DNA of 64,000 nucleotides from the NCBI GenBank assembly GCA_963815505.1, contig CAWFGU010000027.1, positions 109,671 to 173,670 on the forward strand. Reading direction: 5' to 3'. The translations under genes and the position numbers were made by a program. Below are positions 47,310 to 58,222 of the stretch, piece after piece; the first letter of the stretch is position 1; every line of letters begins with the position of its first letter. The DNA is from CAXBBB01 sp963815505. Its GTDB lineage: Bacteria; Bacteroidota; Rhodothermia; Rhodothermales; BA12. Under the pieces are notes generated by a model. The model saw nothing but the letters and a program-made list of their open reading frames with translations, searched no databases and had not been told where the DNA came from.

Positions 47310-48461
47310 ATGCTCGATTTCAGCCAGCTCGCCCCTCAACTCACCTCGTTTGCCGAGCACTCCACGTCCGACGGAGACGCGCTGGGCCTCCGCATCGAAC
47401 GGGCACTGCAGGCACTCGGCGAGTGCTCAGGCGCGTGGGAGAAACTGGCAGACGAGGCCCGCACGTTTCGGACGTGGCTCGTCGCGCTGCCACACGAGTC
47501 GCCCGAGGCCAGGCACCCGCCGACCGTCCGGCCGACGCCGATCACGGTTGTGGCGACCGACGGCTCACAGGTGTTTCCCGACCGGCACCGCGAGCCGCAC
47601 TGCTACCTGCTCAACGTGTCGCGCGTCGCGTTTCAGTACGGCACGCAGGAGCAGCCGCTGATCGAAAGCATTCCGCGTCTGGGCTTCGACAAGGACATGG
47701 TGCAGGACGCGTTGGAGGCACTGATGCAGCAGGCACGGCCCGAACTCGTGTCTGCGATGCGCGATCAACTCGAACTCGAGACGCTGTTTCGCACGTCCGA
47801 GGATGCGGGCGTGGCCGGGCGCCCGCTCGTCGCGCTGGCTGACGGTACGCTCATTCGCTGGATGCTAAAGGGGCAGTCCGGCAGCGGAGATGCGTCTGCC
47901 TTCGAGCAGATGTATGCCGATACCCTGGCGCGATTCCGTGCCGACCGAGTCCCTGTTGCCTCCTACGTGTCGATGCCTGCGTCGACCGAGGTCGTCAACC
48001 TGCTCCGGCTGGCGCGCGGCGAGTGCAACGGTGTGGCGACCGCACTCGACGAAACGCTCGACGGCATGACCGACCGCCACCTCTTTGAGCAAACGCTGTT
48101 GCCTGGCGAGCGCTCCGCCATCTTCGGCTCGCTCTCGCACGTGCTGGCGACGTACCACGAGGGCGACCGGATCCGCTTTTTTTACCTTCACGTACCAGCC
48201 ACGCGCACATCGCCGCCGGAAGTGGCGCGCGTGGAAATGCCCGCCTGGGTGGCCGATGACACCTCGCTCGTAGACCTGATCCACACCGTTCTGCTGTCCG
48301 AGTGCGACAAAGGCGAAGGCTATCCGATGATCTTGTCCGAGGCCCACGAGCGCGCTGTGATCCGCGCCCGCGAGCGCGACGTATTCTACGCGTTGATCGA
48401 GCGCGAGCGTCCGCATGCGCAGTCGCGCAAGTCGGCATCGAAACGCGTCCCGGCGGCGTGA
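47310..48461 (+). CDS. nurA: NurA domain nuclease
   Basis: A 383-residue protein with the NurA pattern: an N-terminal helical segment, then ITVVATDGSQVFPDRHR carrying the conserved D-G-S motif, LVALADGTLIRWML as a second acidic strand, and YVSMPASTEVVNLLRL, FFYLHVPATRTSPPEVARVEMPAW and IHTVLLSECDKGEGYPMILSEAHERAVI. NurA is a 5'-3' nuclease that partners the HerA helicase in end resection. HerA is not adjacent here. The call rests on motif pattern and length; I am fairly sure of it. Confidence 0.85.
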   Translation: MLDFSQLAPQLTSFAEHSTSDGDALGLRIERALQALGECSGAWEKLADEARTFRTWLVALPHESPEARHPPTVRPTPITVVATDGSQVFPDRHREPHCYLLNVSRVAFQYGTQEQPLIESIPRLGFDKDMVQDALEALMQQARPELVSAMRDQLELETLFRTSEDAGVAGRPLVALADGTLIRWMLKGQSGSGDASAFEQMYADTLARFRADRVPVASYVSMPASTEVVNLLRLARGECNGVATALDETLDGMTDRHLFEQTLLPGERSAIFGSLSHVLATYHEGDRIRFFYLHVPATRTSPPEVARVEMPAWVADDTSLVDLIHTVLLSECDKGEGYPMILSEAHERAVIRARERDVFYALIERERPHAQSRKSASKRVPAA

Positions 48462-48631
48462 TCAACCGACTCTCGCTAACCTGACACGCTCCGGGACCAA
48501 ACGGGTAGGCTCGGAATCGACATTCAGATTCGTGGACCTTACTATTCACAGACCGTCGGGTGTGGCTGCTGCTATCAGGTTGCTGGTCGTTCGAAAGGCC
48601 TACCTGCGTCTCACTCTCTTCGCTCAGCCTC

Positions 48632-49799
48632 ATGCGCTTCCTCCCATTGCTCTTCCTCGTCGCCTGCTCGACGCCCGGCACCCCGCCAGCCATCTCCCCC
48701 GAGCCCATCCGCATTGCCGCCTGGAATGTCGAGGACTTGCGCACGAGCGACGTACGCGACGCCACCCATCCGCGCATCAACCGCGCCATCGAAGAGATCG
48801 GCGCACTGGCGCCCGACGTTCTTTTGCTTTCTGAACTGACGTACCACGCCGACAACGCTGCACTCATGGCCGACCGAATCAGCAGATCGACCGGCGTGCG
48901 GTACGTTGGTTTCGGGTTCGAGAGCAATACGGGCGAGGCGTCGGGCTTCGATCTGGACCGCAGCGGCGCCGTCGTGTCGGACGAGCCGCCGATGCAAGTC
49001 AGCCTCGACGGCAGCGCGCCGCGCCAGACGGCTGACGAGCGCGCGTACGGAGGCGACGCGTGGGGCTTCGGTGTCTACCCGGGACAGTATGCGTTTGCCC
49101 TTGTTCGTGCGCGAGGGAATCGAGATCGACGAGTCAGCGATTCGCACGTTTCGGAAGTTCCGCTGGGCCGATATGCCCGGCGCGCTGTTGCCCATGGACC
49201 CCGAGTCTGGAGAGCCGTGGTACGATCCGGCGATCCCGTTTCGCCTCTCTTCCAAGACGCATGCCGACGTTCCGCTGACGCTGCCCACCGGCGAGATCGT
49301 TCACTTGCTCCTCAGCCACCCGACTCCGCCCGCATTCGACGGAGCCGAGGCGCGCAATAAGAAGCGCAATCACGACGAAATCCGCTTCTGGCGCGAGTAC
49401 GTTGACGGAGCAGAGTGGATCTACGACGACGACGGGACGAGTGGAGGCCTCGCATCCGGTGTACGGTTTGTCATCATGGGCGACCTCAACGCGGATCCCG
49501 ATGAGGGTAGCGCGTGGGAGAACCCGATCGCCAACTTGCTTTACGCCTCGCCACGCATCCAGTCAAACGTGCGGCCCGCTGCTGACGAGGCAGGTCAAGC
49601 TCGCTACCCAGATCTGGACCCGGACGACACGGCCAGTTGGGGACTGGGAGTCGACTACGTGTTACCGTCTACCGGCCTGCGTGTCGCCGGCAGCGGACAG
49701 GTGCGTCCGGACACGAGCGGCGTCCAGGTGAGCGATCACTTCCTGGTGTGGATCGACGTGGTGGCTGAGCAGAGTGCAAACCTCTCCGATCGGGAATAG
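48632..49799 (+). CDS. Endonuclease/exonuclease/phosphatase family lipoprotein (frameshifted)
   Basis: The first frame has a lipobox (LPLLFLVACST), IRIAAWNVEDLRTSDV with the catalytic Asn and metal Glu, DVLLLSELTY with the Glu, and a variable region to VYPGQYAF. At about 49091-49100 the frame changes to LFVREGIEIDESAIRTFRKFRW and then GEIVHLLLSHPTPP, RFVIMGDLNADPDEG with the Asp/Asn pair and VSDHFLVWIDVV with the final Asp-His. Removing one C from the CCC run gives about 388 residues. This is a DNase I-like phosphodiesterase fold on the cell surface or periplasm. Substrate is unknown. Confidence 0.85.
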
Positions 49800-49887
49800 T
49801 AGTCCGGCCCGGTTCGCATTTCGCTTCCGTTGATCTTTGGGCGCCGTGCTCGGTTCGATTCCTCCTTGATCTGCTCACGTCTTTTTC

Positions 49888-50757
49888 GTGCTCTCCGCGA
49901 CAACGCCTATTCCCTGGAGCCGCTACCGCGCCCGTGTCGAGGCGTGCTACTTGTGGCGACATGGACGACGGGCACAACTAGATCTGCCGACGCGGTTCAC
50001 CGAACTGGTCCAGGTCCGCAAGCTCGTCGACCGCGACCCTCGGATGGTGCGCTTGTCGGACAAAATTGAAGCTAAGGAATACGCCGAGGGGATTCTGGGC
50101 ACCGAGTGGATCGTCCCGACGGTGTGGACGGGGTACGAGCTTCCGCACGTATCGCCGTTTGTCGATCCGGTGATGATCAAGGCCAGCCACGGCTGCTGCC
50201 AGTACCATCCGCTGCGAAGCGTTCCCACCGCCGCCGAGTGGGACGCGCTGCGCCGCCTGACCACCCGGTGGACTGTGCAACCCTACGGCATCTGGCTTGA
50301 CGAGTGGTGCTATCGCGACGTGCCGCGTGGCCTGATCGCCGAAAAGCTAATCGGCCACGAGGTTTTACCACTCGACTACAAGATCTACGTCTTTGGAGGC
50401 CGCGCGACACACGTTCAGGTTCACCTAGACAGAGCCTCCGAGCACCGATGGCTGCTGCACGACCGCAACTACGTCACACTGATACGAGATCAGACAGACA
50501 AACCACCCCGTCCGGCGAGTCTGTCCGCCATGCTCGACGCTGCAGAAGCACTAGCTAGCGGCTTCTCGTTTGCTCGGGTGGACTTTTACGAGGTAGACGG
50601 CAGACCCCTCTTCGGCGAGTTCTGCTTTTACCCAGGCTCGGGACTCGACCCGTTCGCTGCCGACTGGATCGACCGCGAGTTGGGCAATCTATGGCACGCC
50701 AGCATGTGCCATTCAGACACTGACGCGTCCGACTACGCCCCGGCCGTTCGTGTCTGA
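49888..50757 (+). CDS. TupA-like ATP-grasp protein
   Basis: A 289-residue protein that resembles the TupA-like ATP-grasp family (seen in glycan-related and teichuronopeptide loci): LVDRDPRMVRLSDKIEAKEYAEGILG, PVMIKASHGCCQYHP, LIAEKLIGHEVLPLDYKIYVFGGRATHVQVHLDR, and FSFARVDFYEVDGRPLFGEFCFYPGSG with the Glu/Phe-rich metal site. It is likely to form an amide or ester bond in a glycan, but substrate is unknown. The start is GTG at 49888. No glycan genes flank it; the neighbours are a hydrolase and uvsE. Confidence 0.8.
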   Translation: MLSATTPIPWSRYRARVEACYLWRHGRRAQLDLPTRFTELVQVRKLVDRDPRMVRLSDKIEAKEYAEGILGTEWIVPTVWTGYELPHVSPFVDPVMIKASHGCCQYHPLRSVPTAAEWDALRRLTTRWTVQPYGIWLDEWCYRDVPRGLIAEKLIGHEVLPLDYKIYVFGGRATHVQVHLDRASEHRWLLHDRNYVTLIRDQTDKPPRPASLSAMLDAAEALASGFSFARVDFYEVDGRPLFGEFCFYPGSGLDPFAADWIDRELGNLWHASMCHSDTDASDYAPAVRV

Positions 50758-50864
50758 TAACGCGGCGCCCGCAACCGGCATCAACTCCACGGCACCGTAA
50801 CGTCATTGGGAGTGCGGCACGATGCGCGGTCGGGCCGGTAGCAGGCAAAAACAACGACTCGCTC

Positions 50865-51797
50865 ATGCACCTTCGTCATCTGGGATACGCCTGTATCAAC
50901 CGCTCGCTCGATAAGACGACCGGGCGCACGTTTCGCCTCGCCAACCTGTCGCGAGAGAAAGTGCGCGAGATTGGAGGCGCTAATCTGGACGCGCTCTATG
51001 AGATTCTGAGGTGGAACGTGTCGCGCGACCTGCGCTTTTTCCGCATCTCGTCAGGCGTCATCCCGTTTGCATCACACGTCGCCTTCGATTTGGACTGGCA
51101 GACTATGTTTGCCCCCAAACTCGACCGCATCCGTGCCTATGTCGAGCAAGAGTCGCTACGTCTAACACTCCACCCGGGCCAATACACCGTTCTGACCTCG
51201 CCCAACTCAGAAGTCGTAGACCGTGCGATTGCGGAACTGGATTACCAAGCCGCTTTCCTCGACGCCGTCGATCCGTGGCAGAGCACGATGACGCTCCACA
51301 TCGGTGGTGCCTATGGGGACCGTGAGGCAGCCAAGGACCGGTTTGCTGAGGCATTCGAGCGATTGACTGCATCGTCAAAGAATCGTCTGGCGCTCGAAAA
51401 CGACGACACGACCTACGGCACCGACGAAGTGCTCGACTTTGCGCAGCGAATCGGCGTGCCGATGATCTTCGACTATTTCCATCACACCATCTTTCCAGGC
51501 GCCGACAATGAGGGGCTGACTGAAAAGATCGAAGCGATAACCGAGACTTGGAGCGACCGCTTGCCCAACGCAGGCGTCCCAAAGTTTCACCTGTCGAGCG
51601 CCCGCGAAGGTGGCCGCCGAACAGCCCACGCCGACCTTCTGGAGGAGTCCGACTTGCTGCGATTCCTGGCGATCATGTCGGACGTGCCTAGCGATGCGCC
51701 CTTCGACGTGATGGTAGAGGCGAAAGAGAAGGAGTTGGCGGTTTTACCCTTGCGCTCGTACCAAACGCGGGCCGCCGCAGGTGGAATAGCAGAGTGA
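50865..51797 (+). CDS. uvsE: UV DNA damage endonuclease UvsE
   Basis: A 310-residue TIM-barrel repair nuclease of the UVDE family that nicks 5' of UV lesions. Visible signs are LRHLGYACINRSL, LEILRWN-like YEILRWNVSRDLRFFRISSGVIPFASH, LTLHPGQYTVLTSPN, LHIGGAYGDREAAKDRF, RLALENDDTTYGTDEVL, MIFDYFHHTIFPG, KFHLSSAREGGRRTAHAD and FDVMVEAKEKELAVL. Metal-binding His, Glu and Asp are present. Length is normal. It is preceded by the ATP-grasp gene and followed 154 bp later by topA. Confidence 0.96.
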   Translation: MHLRHLGYACINRSLDKTTGRTFRLANLSREKVREIGGANLDALYEILRWNVSRDLRFFRISSGVIPFASHVAFDLDWQTMFAPKLDRIRAYVEQESLRLTLHPGQYTVLTSPNSEVVDRAIAELDYQAAFLDAVDPWQSTMTLHIGGAYGDREAAKDRFAEAFERLTASSKNRLALENDDTTYGTDEVLDFAQRIGVPMIFDYFHHTIFPGADNEGLTEKIEAITETWSDRLPNAGVPKFHLSSAREGGRRTAHADLLEESDLLRFLAIMSDVPSDAPFDVMVEAKEKELAVLPLRSYQTRAAAGGIAE

Positions 51798-51951
51798 ATG
51801 GCGAGCCGCAAGCGCGGTCTTCCGCCGTACTTCCCCGAGCTGGTTGAGTGAGAGACGATACGTGTAGCACGCCCTTCTGCTCGGGCAGAGGAACGCCGCT
51901 AATGGGCCAGGCGTGTTTAAGCGGCTCCACAGCACACAACGGATTACCTAT

Positions 51952-54640
<2,689 letters not shown>

Positions 54641-54753
54641 ACTGTGGACTATCCGGAGCCGAGGGGTGTCTGGGGAGGTATTCTCTTATCTCGCAGGCTG
54701 TGGTGATTCGAGAAGGCAACCTCCTTCTAAAAAGACACTGGTAGGCAAAACGA

Positions 54754-54789
54754 AGCGAGCGTCTGACGGATTACCATCAGACGCTCGCT
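54754..54789. terminator. Bidirectional terminator between topA and the sigma factor gene
   Basis: A perfect 13-bp inverted repeat (AGCGAGCGTCTGA, 54754-54766, with TCAGACGCTCGCT, 54777-54789; loop CGGATTACCA) is followed by TTTG on the plus strand and by CGTTTTGC on the minus strand. It can serve both convergent genes. Confidence 0.85.
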
Positions 54790-54811
54790 TTGTCGATTGA
54801 GGCGCTTCTGC

Positions 54812-55453
54812 CTACATCTCGTCGGGAGTATAGACCGACTTCAGGAGGGCTTGGAGTTTGGTTCGGCCGCGATTGATGCGGCTCTTGACTGTGCCCATCG
54901 GCAGACCCGTGATCTCGGCGATCTCCTCGTAGCTGAGCTGCTGTACGTCGCGCAGAATGACGACCTCTCGGAAGTCATCGGGGATCTCACGTAGGGCATC
55001 CATCACATACTCGTCCGAAATGGTGCCGTTGGCGTCGGCGTCGGGACGGAAGGTGTCGTCGGGGATCTCGATTTCATACTCTTCCGAGTCTCGGTTGATC
55101 GACTGAATCGACTGGACCTTACGGCGTCGCCGCTTGCGATACTCCGACCGCGCCAGGTTACCGGCGATCGTGTAGAGCCACGTCGAGAAGCGAGCGATGC
55201 GTCGGTAGCTGTGGCGGTTGCGAAAGACGCGCATGAACGTCTCTTGCAACAGATCCTCGCTCTCCCTCGCGTCGCCCAAAAAGCGGTAGAGGTAGTTGGT
55301 AAGCGGATCTTTGTAGCGGCTCACGAGCAGGTCGAACGCTTCGACGCTGCCCGCTTGGAACTGCTGCATCAGATCCTCATCGCTCATCTCCTTCAAGACC
55401 TTCATGCGGCGCTCGGCGGCGCTGACGGGGCGGCGAATTTTGATGATGCTCAT
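54812..55453 (-). CDS. ECF-type RNA polymerase sigma factor
   Basis: A 213-residue sigma factor with region 2 (DEDLMQQFQAGSVEAFDLLVSRY, EDLLQETFMRVFRNRHSYRRIARFSTWLYTIAGNLARSEYRKRRRR) and region 4 (LREIPDDFREVVILRDVQQLSYEEIAEITGLPMGTVKSRINRGRTKL), separated by an acidic linker of about 35 residues. There is no region 1.1 or 3, so this is a group IV (RpoE/SigW-like) factor. No anti-sigma gene is adjacent. A Bacteroidota housekeeping-like ECF role is possible. It converges with topA. Confidence 0.93.
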   Translation of the reverse strand: MSIIKIRRPVSAAERRMKVLKEMSDEDLMQQFQAGSVEAFDLLVSRYKDPLTNYLYRFLGDARESEDLLQETFMRVFRNRHSYRRIARFSTWLYTIAGNLARSEYRKRRRRKVQSIQSINRDSEEYEIEIPDDTFRPDADANGTISDEYVMDALREIPDDFREVVILRDVQQLSYEEIAEITGLPMGTVKSRINRGRTKLQALLKSVYTPDEM

Positions 55454-55518
55454 AGGAGAAGGGGAAAGAGCGCCGAGTCGGGCGGGCGGCTGGGCGCGGT
55501 ATGAAAGACTGCATAGGA

Positions 55519-56547
55519 CTAACGTCCGCGGCGGTCGGGTAGTGCGGTAAGGCGGTGGAGGAGGAGCGTGAGAATCAACGCGGACTCGCGCGATGCTCCG
55601 CCCTTGAGTTCGAAATCTGCGGCCAGGAGGTAGGAAAATGCTTGCTCGAGCCGCCCAGTCCGGAATCCGCCCAGGGCGGAGAGGTATTCGCGCAGGAAAA
55701 AGGGCGGAACCCCCGCGGCCTTGGCCATCTGACTTTCGGGGATGCGTTGGTGACGGCAGCGGGCGAGACGAAGGAGCTTGGTGAAGTAGGCGAGCAGCAG
55801 AGCGACGATGCGATGAGCCTCGCCGTCCGGTTGTGATGCCTGTTGCAACAAGCGATCCAAAACACGCTGTGCGTCAGAAAGGCAGCCCTTCACAATGTGC
55901 TCCTGCAACACGAACGGATTGGCTTCTGCCGACTGCCCCGCAGCACGAAAAACATCGTCGCGCGTCACTTCCTTTCGCTCGCCTGCCAACGCGAACAATT
56001 TGTCGCATTCGCTCGCGGCCTGGGCCAGACTGGCCCCTGTCATTTCGGCGAGTGTCGCGTCGGCGCCCGATTGCATCTTGTAGCCATGCGAACGCGCGTA
56101 TTGCTTGATCCATCCGGCGACGGCGTGTGTTTTCAGAGGCTTGAACTCGCCCCAGGCGGTCTTCTGCTTGAGCGCGCGGTAGGGATTGGCGTTGAGCTTG
56201 GGTTTGGACCGGCACATCAGCAGGACGACGCAGGCAGGGTTGGGGGCGTCGGCGAGTGTGGTGAACAGCGCGTTGCCTCTCATCTTGTCAAAGTCGCGCA
56301 CGATGACGAGGCGACGGGCGCCCATCATCGGGTACGAGCGGCACAGACCCAGAGCGGCAGCGGCGTCGACTTCGGCCCCGTAGAGCACGTCGTAGTTGAA
56401 GTCGTGCTCAGCGGCGGGGACGAGGTACTTCTCGGCGAGCGCCTGGGTCTGATCGGTCAGATACGTCTCCTCGCCAAACAGGAAATACACCGGAGCGGGC
56501 GTGCCGTTCTTGAAGGCGGTTTCGATCTGTTCGACGGAGAGGCTCAC
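55519..56547 (-). CDS. holA: DNA polymerase III subunit delta
   Basis: A 342-residue clamp-loader subunit: PVYFLFGEETYLTDQ at the start, RRLVIVRDFDKM, ACVVLLMCRSKPKLN, EMTGASLAQAASECDKLFAL, FVLQEHIVKGCLSDAQRVLDRLLQQ and ALILTLLLHRLTALPDR at the end. GTG 56547 is used because the family start FLFGEETY follows after about 25 residues; the upstream frame is antisense-like sequence over the next gene. The protein sits in the replisome and opens the beta clamp. It lies upstream of the sigma gene on the same strand, 65 bp away. Confidence 0.9.
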   Translation of the reverse strand: MSLSVEQIETAFKNGTPAPVYFLFGEETYLTDQTQALAEKYLVPAAEHDFNYDVLYGAEVDAAAALGLCRSYPMMGARRLVIVRDFDKMRGNALFTTLADAPNPACVVLLMCRSKPKLNANPYRALKQKTAWGEFKPLKTHAVAGWIKQYARSHGYKMQSGADATLAEMTGASLAQAASECDKLFALAGERKEVTRDDVFRAAGQSAEANPFVLQEHIVKGCLSDAQRVLDRLLQQASQPDGEAHRIVALLLAYFTKLLRLARCRHQRIPESQMAKAAGVPPFFLREYLSALGGFRTGRLEQAFSYLLAADFELKGGASRESALILTLLLHRLTALPDRRGR

Positions 56548-56608
56548 GATGTAGAGTTGGGCGCCACTCAGAGTACGCCGCGTGGGTGACAGGAGTACGT
56601 CAGACGGA

Positions 56609-57118
56609 TCAGCCCGCGACGCGTTGTAGATCGAAGAGGTGAAGCGCCACGTCGCGCAGCAAGTCGGTGTCGACGAGGACGATCTGGTGCGCGTAGGCCA
56701 GACGGGAGAGCGGATCGCCCGGCACGTCGACGGCTGTTTTCCAACCGTCGGCGTCGGTGGGAAGCGCGGCAACCAATTCTCGGCGAGATGCCTGCACATC
56801 GGTGATGAGGTCCTCGAGCGAGATCGCGTGCGCCTGCTCCTCCAGGTTATCCGGCTGGGCGTCTTGCATCGGCTGTCCCGTCACCAAAGGGATGCGGACG
56901 TTGCGGTCGCGCAGTGCGAGCAAGAACAGCGCTTCTTTGAGCGACGGCTGATCGGCTGCGGCTTTGGCTTCGTAGATCGGAGCCTTGGTGCGTGCAAGGG
57001 CCGGACCGAGCAGGTCGACCTCGTCAATGAGGTACGCGAGTTGGTCGCGCATCTTCTCACCGGCAGCGGTGATCTGCTCGTCCGTCAGACTGGCAGAAGC
57101 AGCATCGGTGTCAGGCAT
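56609..57118 (-). CDS. DinB-like hypothetical protein
   Basis: A 169-residue protein with a helical pattern reminiscent of the DinB/YfiT four-helix fold: KMRDQLAYLIDEVDLLGPALA, KEALFLLALRDRNVRIPLVT, ISLEDLITDVQASRRELVAALPTDADGWKT, RLAYAHQIVLVDTDLLRDVALHLFDL. Metal-binding His positions are not clear, so this call is tentative. It starts within the end of nuoI (8-bp overlap), suggesting co-translation. Confidence 0.6.
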   Translation of the reverse strand: MPDTDAASASLTDEQITAAGEKMRDQLAYLIDEVDLLGPALARTKAPIYEAKAAADQPSLKEALFLLALRDRNVRIPLVTGQPMQDAQPDNLEEQAHAISLEDLITDVQASRRELVAALPTDADGWKTAVDVPGDPLSRLAYAHQIVLVDTDLLRDVALHLFDLQRVAG

Positions 57119-57839
57119 CGCCCTGGGTTACGTACGCAAACGTCGGCGGGCCTTTGCGCTCCCCGCCCCACGTGCGGTCGGCAGCCGGAGTCGTCGTGTC
57201 GCGCAGGTGGGTTTCCTCAAGGCCGGTCATGCCTTCGGCCAGCAATTCGGCAAAGAAGCCCTGGCTGCGGACGCTGTGCAGGTTGTTGTCCTCGCGGAAG
57301 TCCCACGTCTGACCCATCGCCTGAGGATCTTTGTACTCGGCGAGGTAGGCAAAGCGATCCTGCAAGCGCTCGGCGGGCACGAGCAGTTTCTCGAGGTCGA
57401 AGATGGCCTCGTCTCTACTCTGGAACGTCAAGTCGTATTCCTTCGACATCACGATGGCCTCCTCGGGGCAGACCTCCTCGCAGAAGCCGCAATAGATGCA
57501 CCGCAGCATGTTGATCTCGAACCACGCGGGCTCGCGCTCCTTGACATTGTCGACTTCGTGCGACTGCATCGAGATGGCGAGTGGCGGGCAGGCCCTAGCG
57601 CACAGGTTGCACGACACGCAGCGCGGGCGTCCGGCTTCCTCGACCAAGACGGGGCGGCCCCTGTAGGCATCGGGCGGATACCACTGCTCTTCGGGGTATT
57701 CGACGGTGTACGACTCCTCGTTGACCATCTTGTTGAGCGTGTAGCCCAATCCCTGAAAGACCTGGGGAAGGTAGAGCTTCTCCCAAAACGAGAGCTTGCG
57801 TTCGTTGGGTTGTGCGCTGTTGTACGGCGTTCCGGCCAT
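57111..57839 (-). CDS. nuoI: NADH-quinone oxidoreductase subunit I-like ferredoxin protein
   Basis: A 242-residue protein with two [4Fe-4S] motifs: RCVSCNLCARACPPLAI and RCIYCGFCEEVCPEEAIVM, both complete C-x2-C-x2-C-x3-C-P, and the Complex I context sequence YPEEQWYPPDAYRGRPVL. It passes electrons from NuoG to NuoB at the membrane arm. The C-terminal extension of about 80 residues beyond the second motif is long. Other nuo genes are not in the window, so it is an isolated or moved subunit. ATG 57839 fits the family start. Confidence 0.92.
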   Translation of the reverse strand: MAGTPYNSAQPNERKLSFWEKLYLPQVFQGLGYTLNKMVNEESYTVEYPEEQWYPPDAYRGRPVLVEEAGRPRCVSCNLCARACPPLAISMQSHEVDNVKEREPAWFEINMLRCIYCGFCEEVCPEEAIVMSKEYDLTFQSRDEAIFDLEKLLVPAERLQDRFAYLAEYKDPQAMGQTWDFREDNNLHSVRSQGFFAELLAEGMTGLEETHLRDTTTPAADRTWGGERKGPPTFAYVTQGDA

Positions 57840-57962
57840 GAGTGCGTGCGGGTGAATGCGATGCCCCAAGATAGGGAACTCGGGCCGCCTCAACCATGAG
57901 GCTAGGGTCAACCAAACGCGACTTTCACTTTTTTCTGAAAGTTATATCGCATTGTGCTCGGC

Positions 57963-58205
57963 TCATCGCGCCACTACCTGTCCGTCCGGCAGAATCCGCT
58001 GGCTCGGCGAGGGCTCGGTCGTTGGGAAGCGGTCGAGTGGTATGTCCTCGTCGCGGTCGCGGGGGACGAAATGGGTGTGGTTGCCGTGGTTAATTTCGGT
58101 CCACTCCTTGCCGCCGTACGGGTCGAGCACTTCGGGGAGGATGAGGATCCCGATCAACACGAGGGCGATCAACCAGAAGACCAGGCGGCGGGACGAGCGT
58201 TTCAT
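57963..58205 (-). CDS. Small single-helix membrane protein
   Basis: An 80-residue protein: KRSSRRLVFWLIALVLIGILILPEVL (one membrane helix with positive-inside start), then YGGKEWTEINHGNHTHFVPRDRDEDIPLDRFP. The HGNHTHFVP segment resembles His-rich motifs that bind metals, but no family is known to me. It is oriented with nuoI (123 bp away) and is divergent from the M1 peptidase. Confidence 0.6.
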   Translation of the reverse strand: MKRSSRRLVFWLIALVLIGILILPEVLDPYGGKEWTEINHGNHTHFVPRDRDEDIPLDRFPTTEPSPSQRILPDGQVVAR

Positions 58206-58222
58206 CAGACGATATTCAGACT

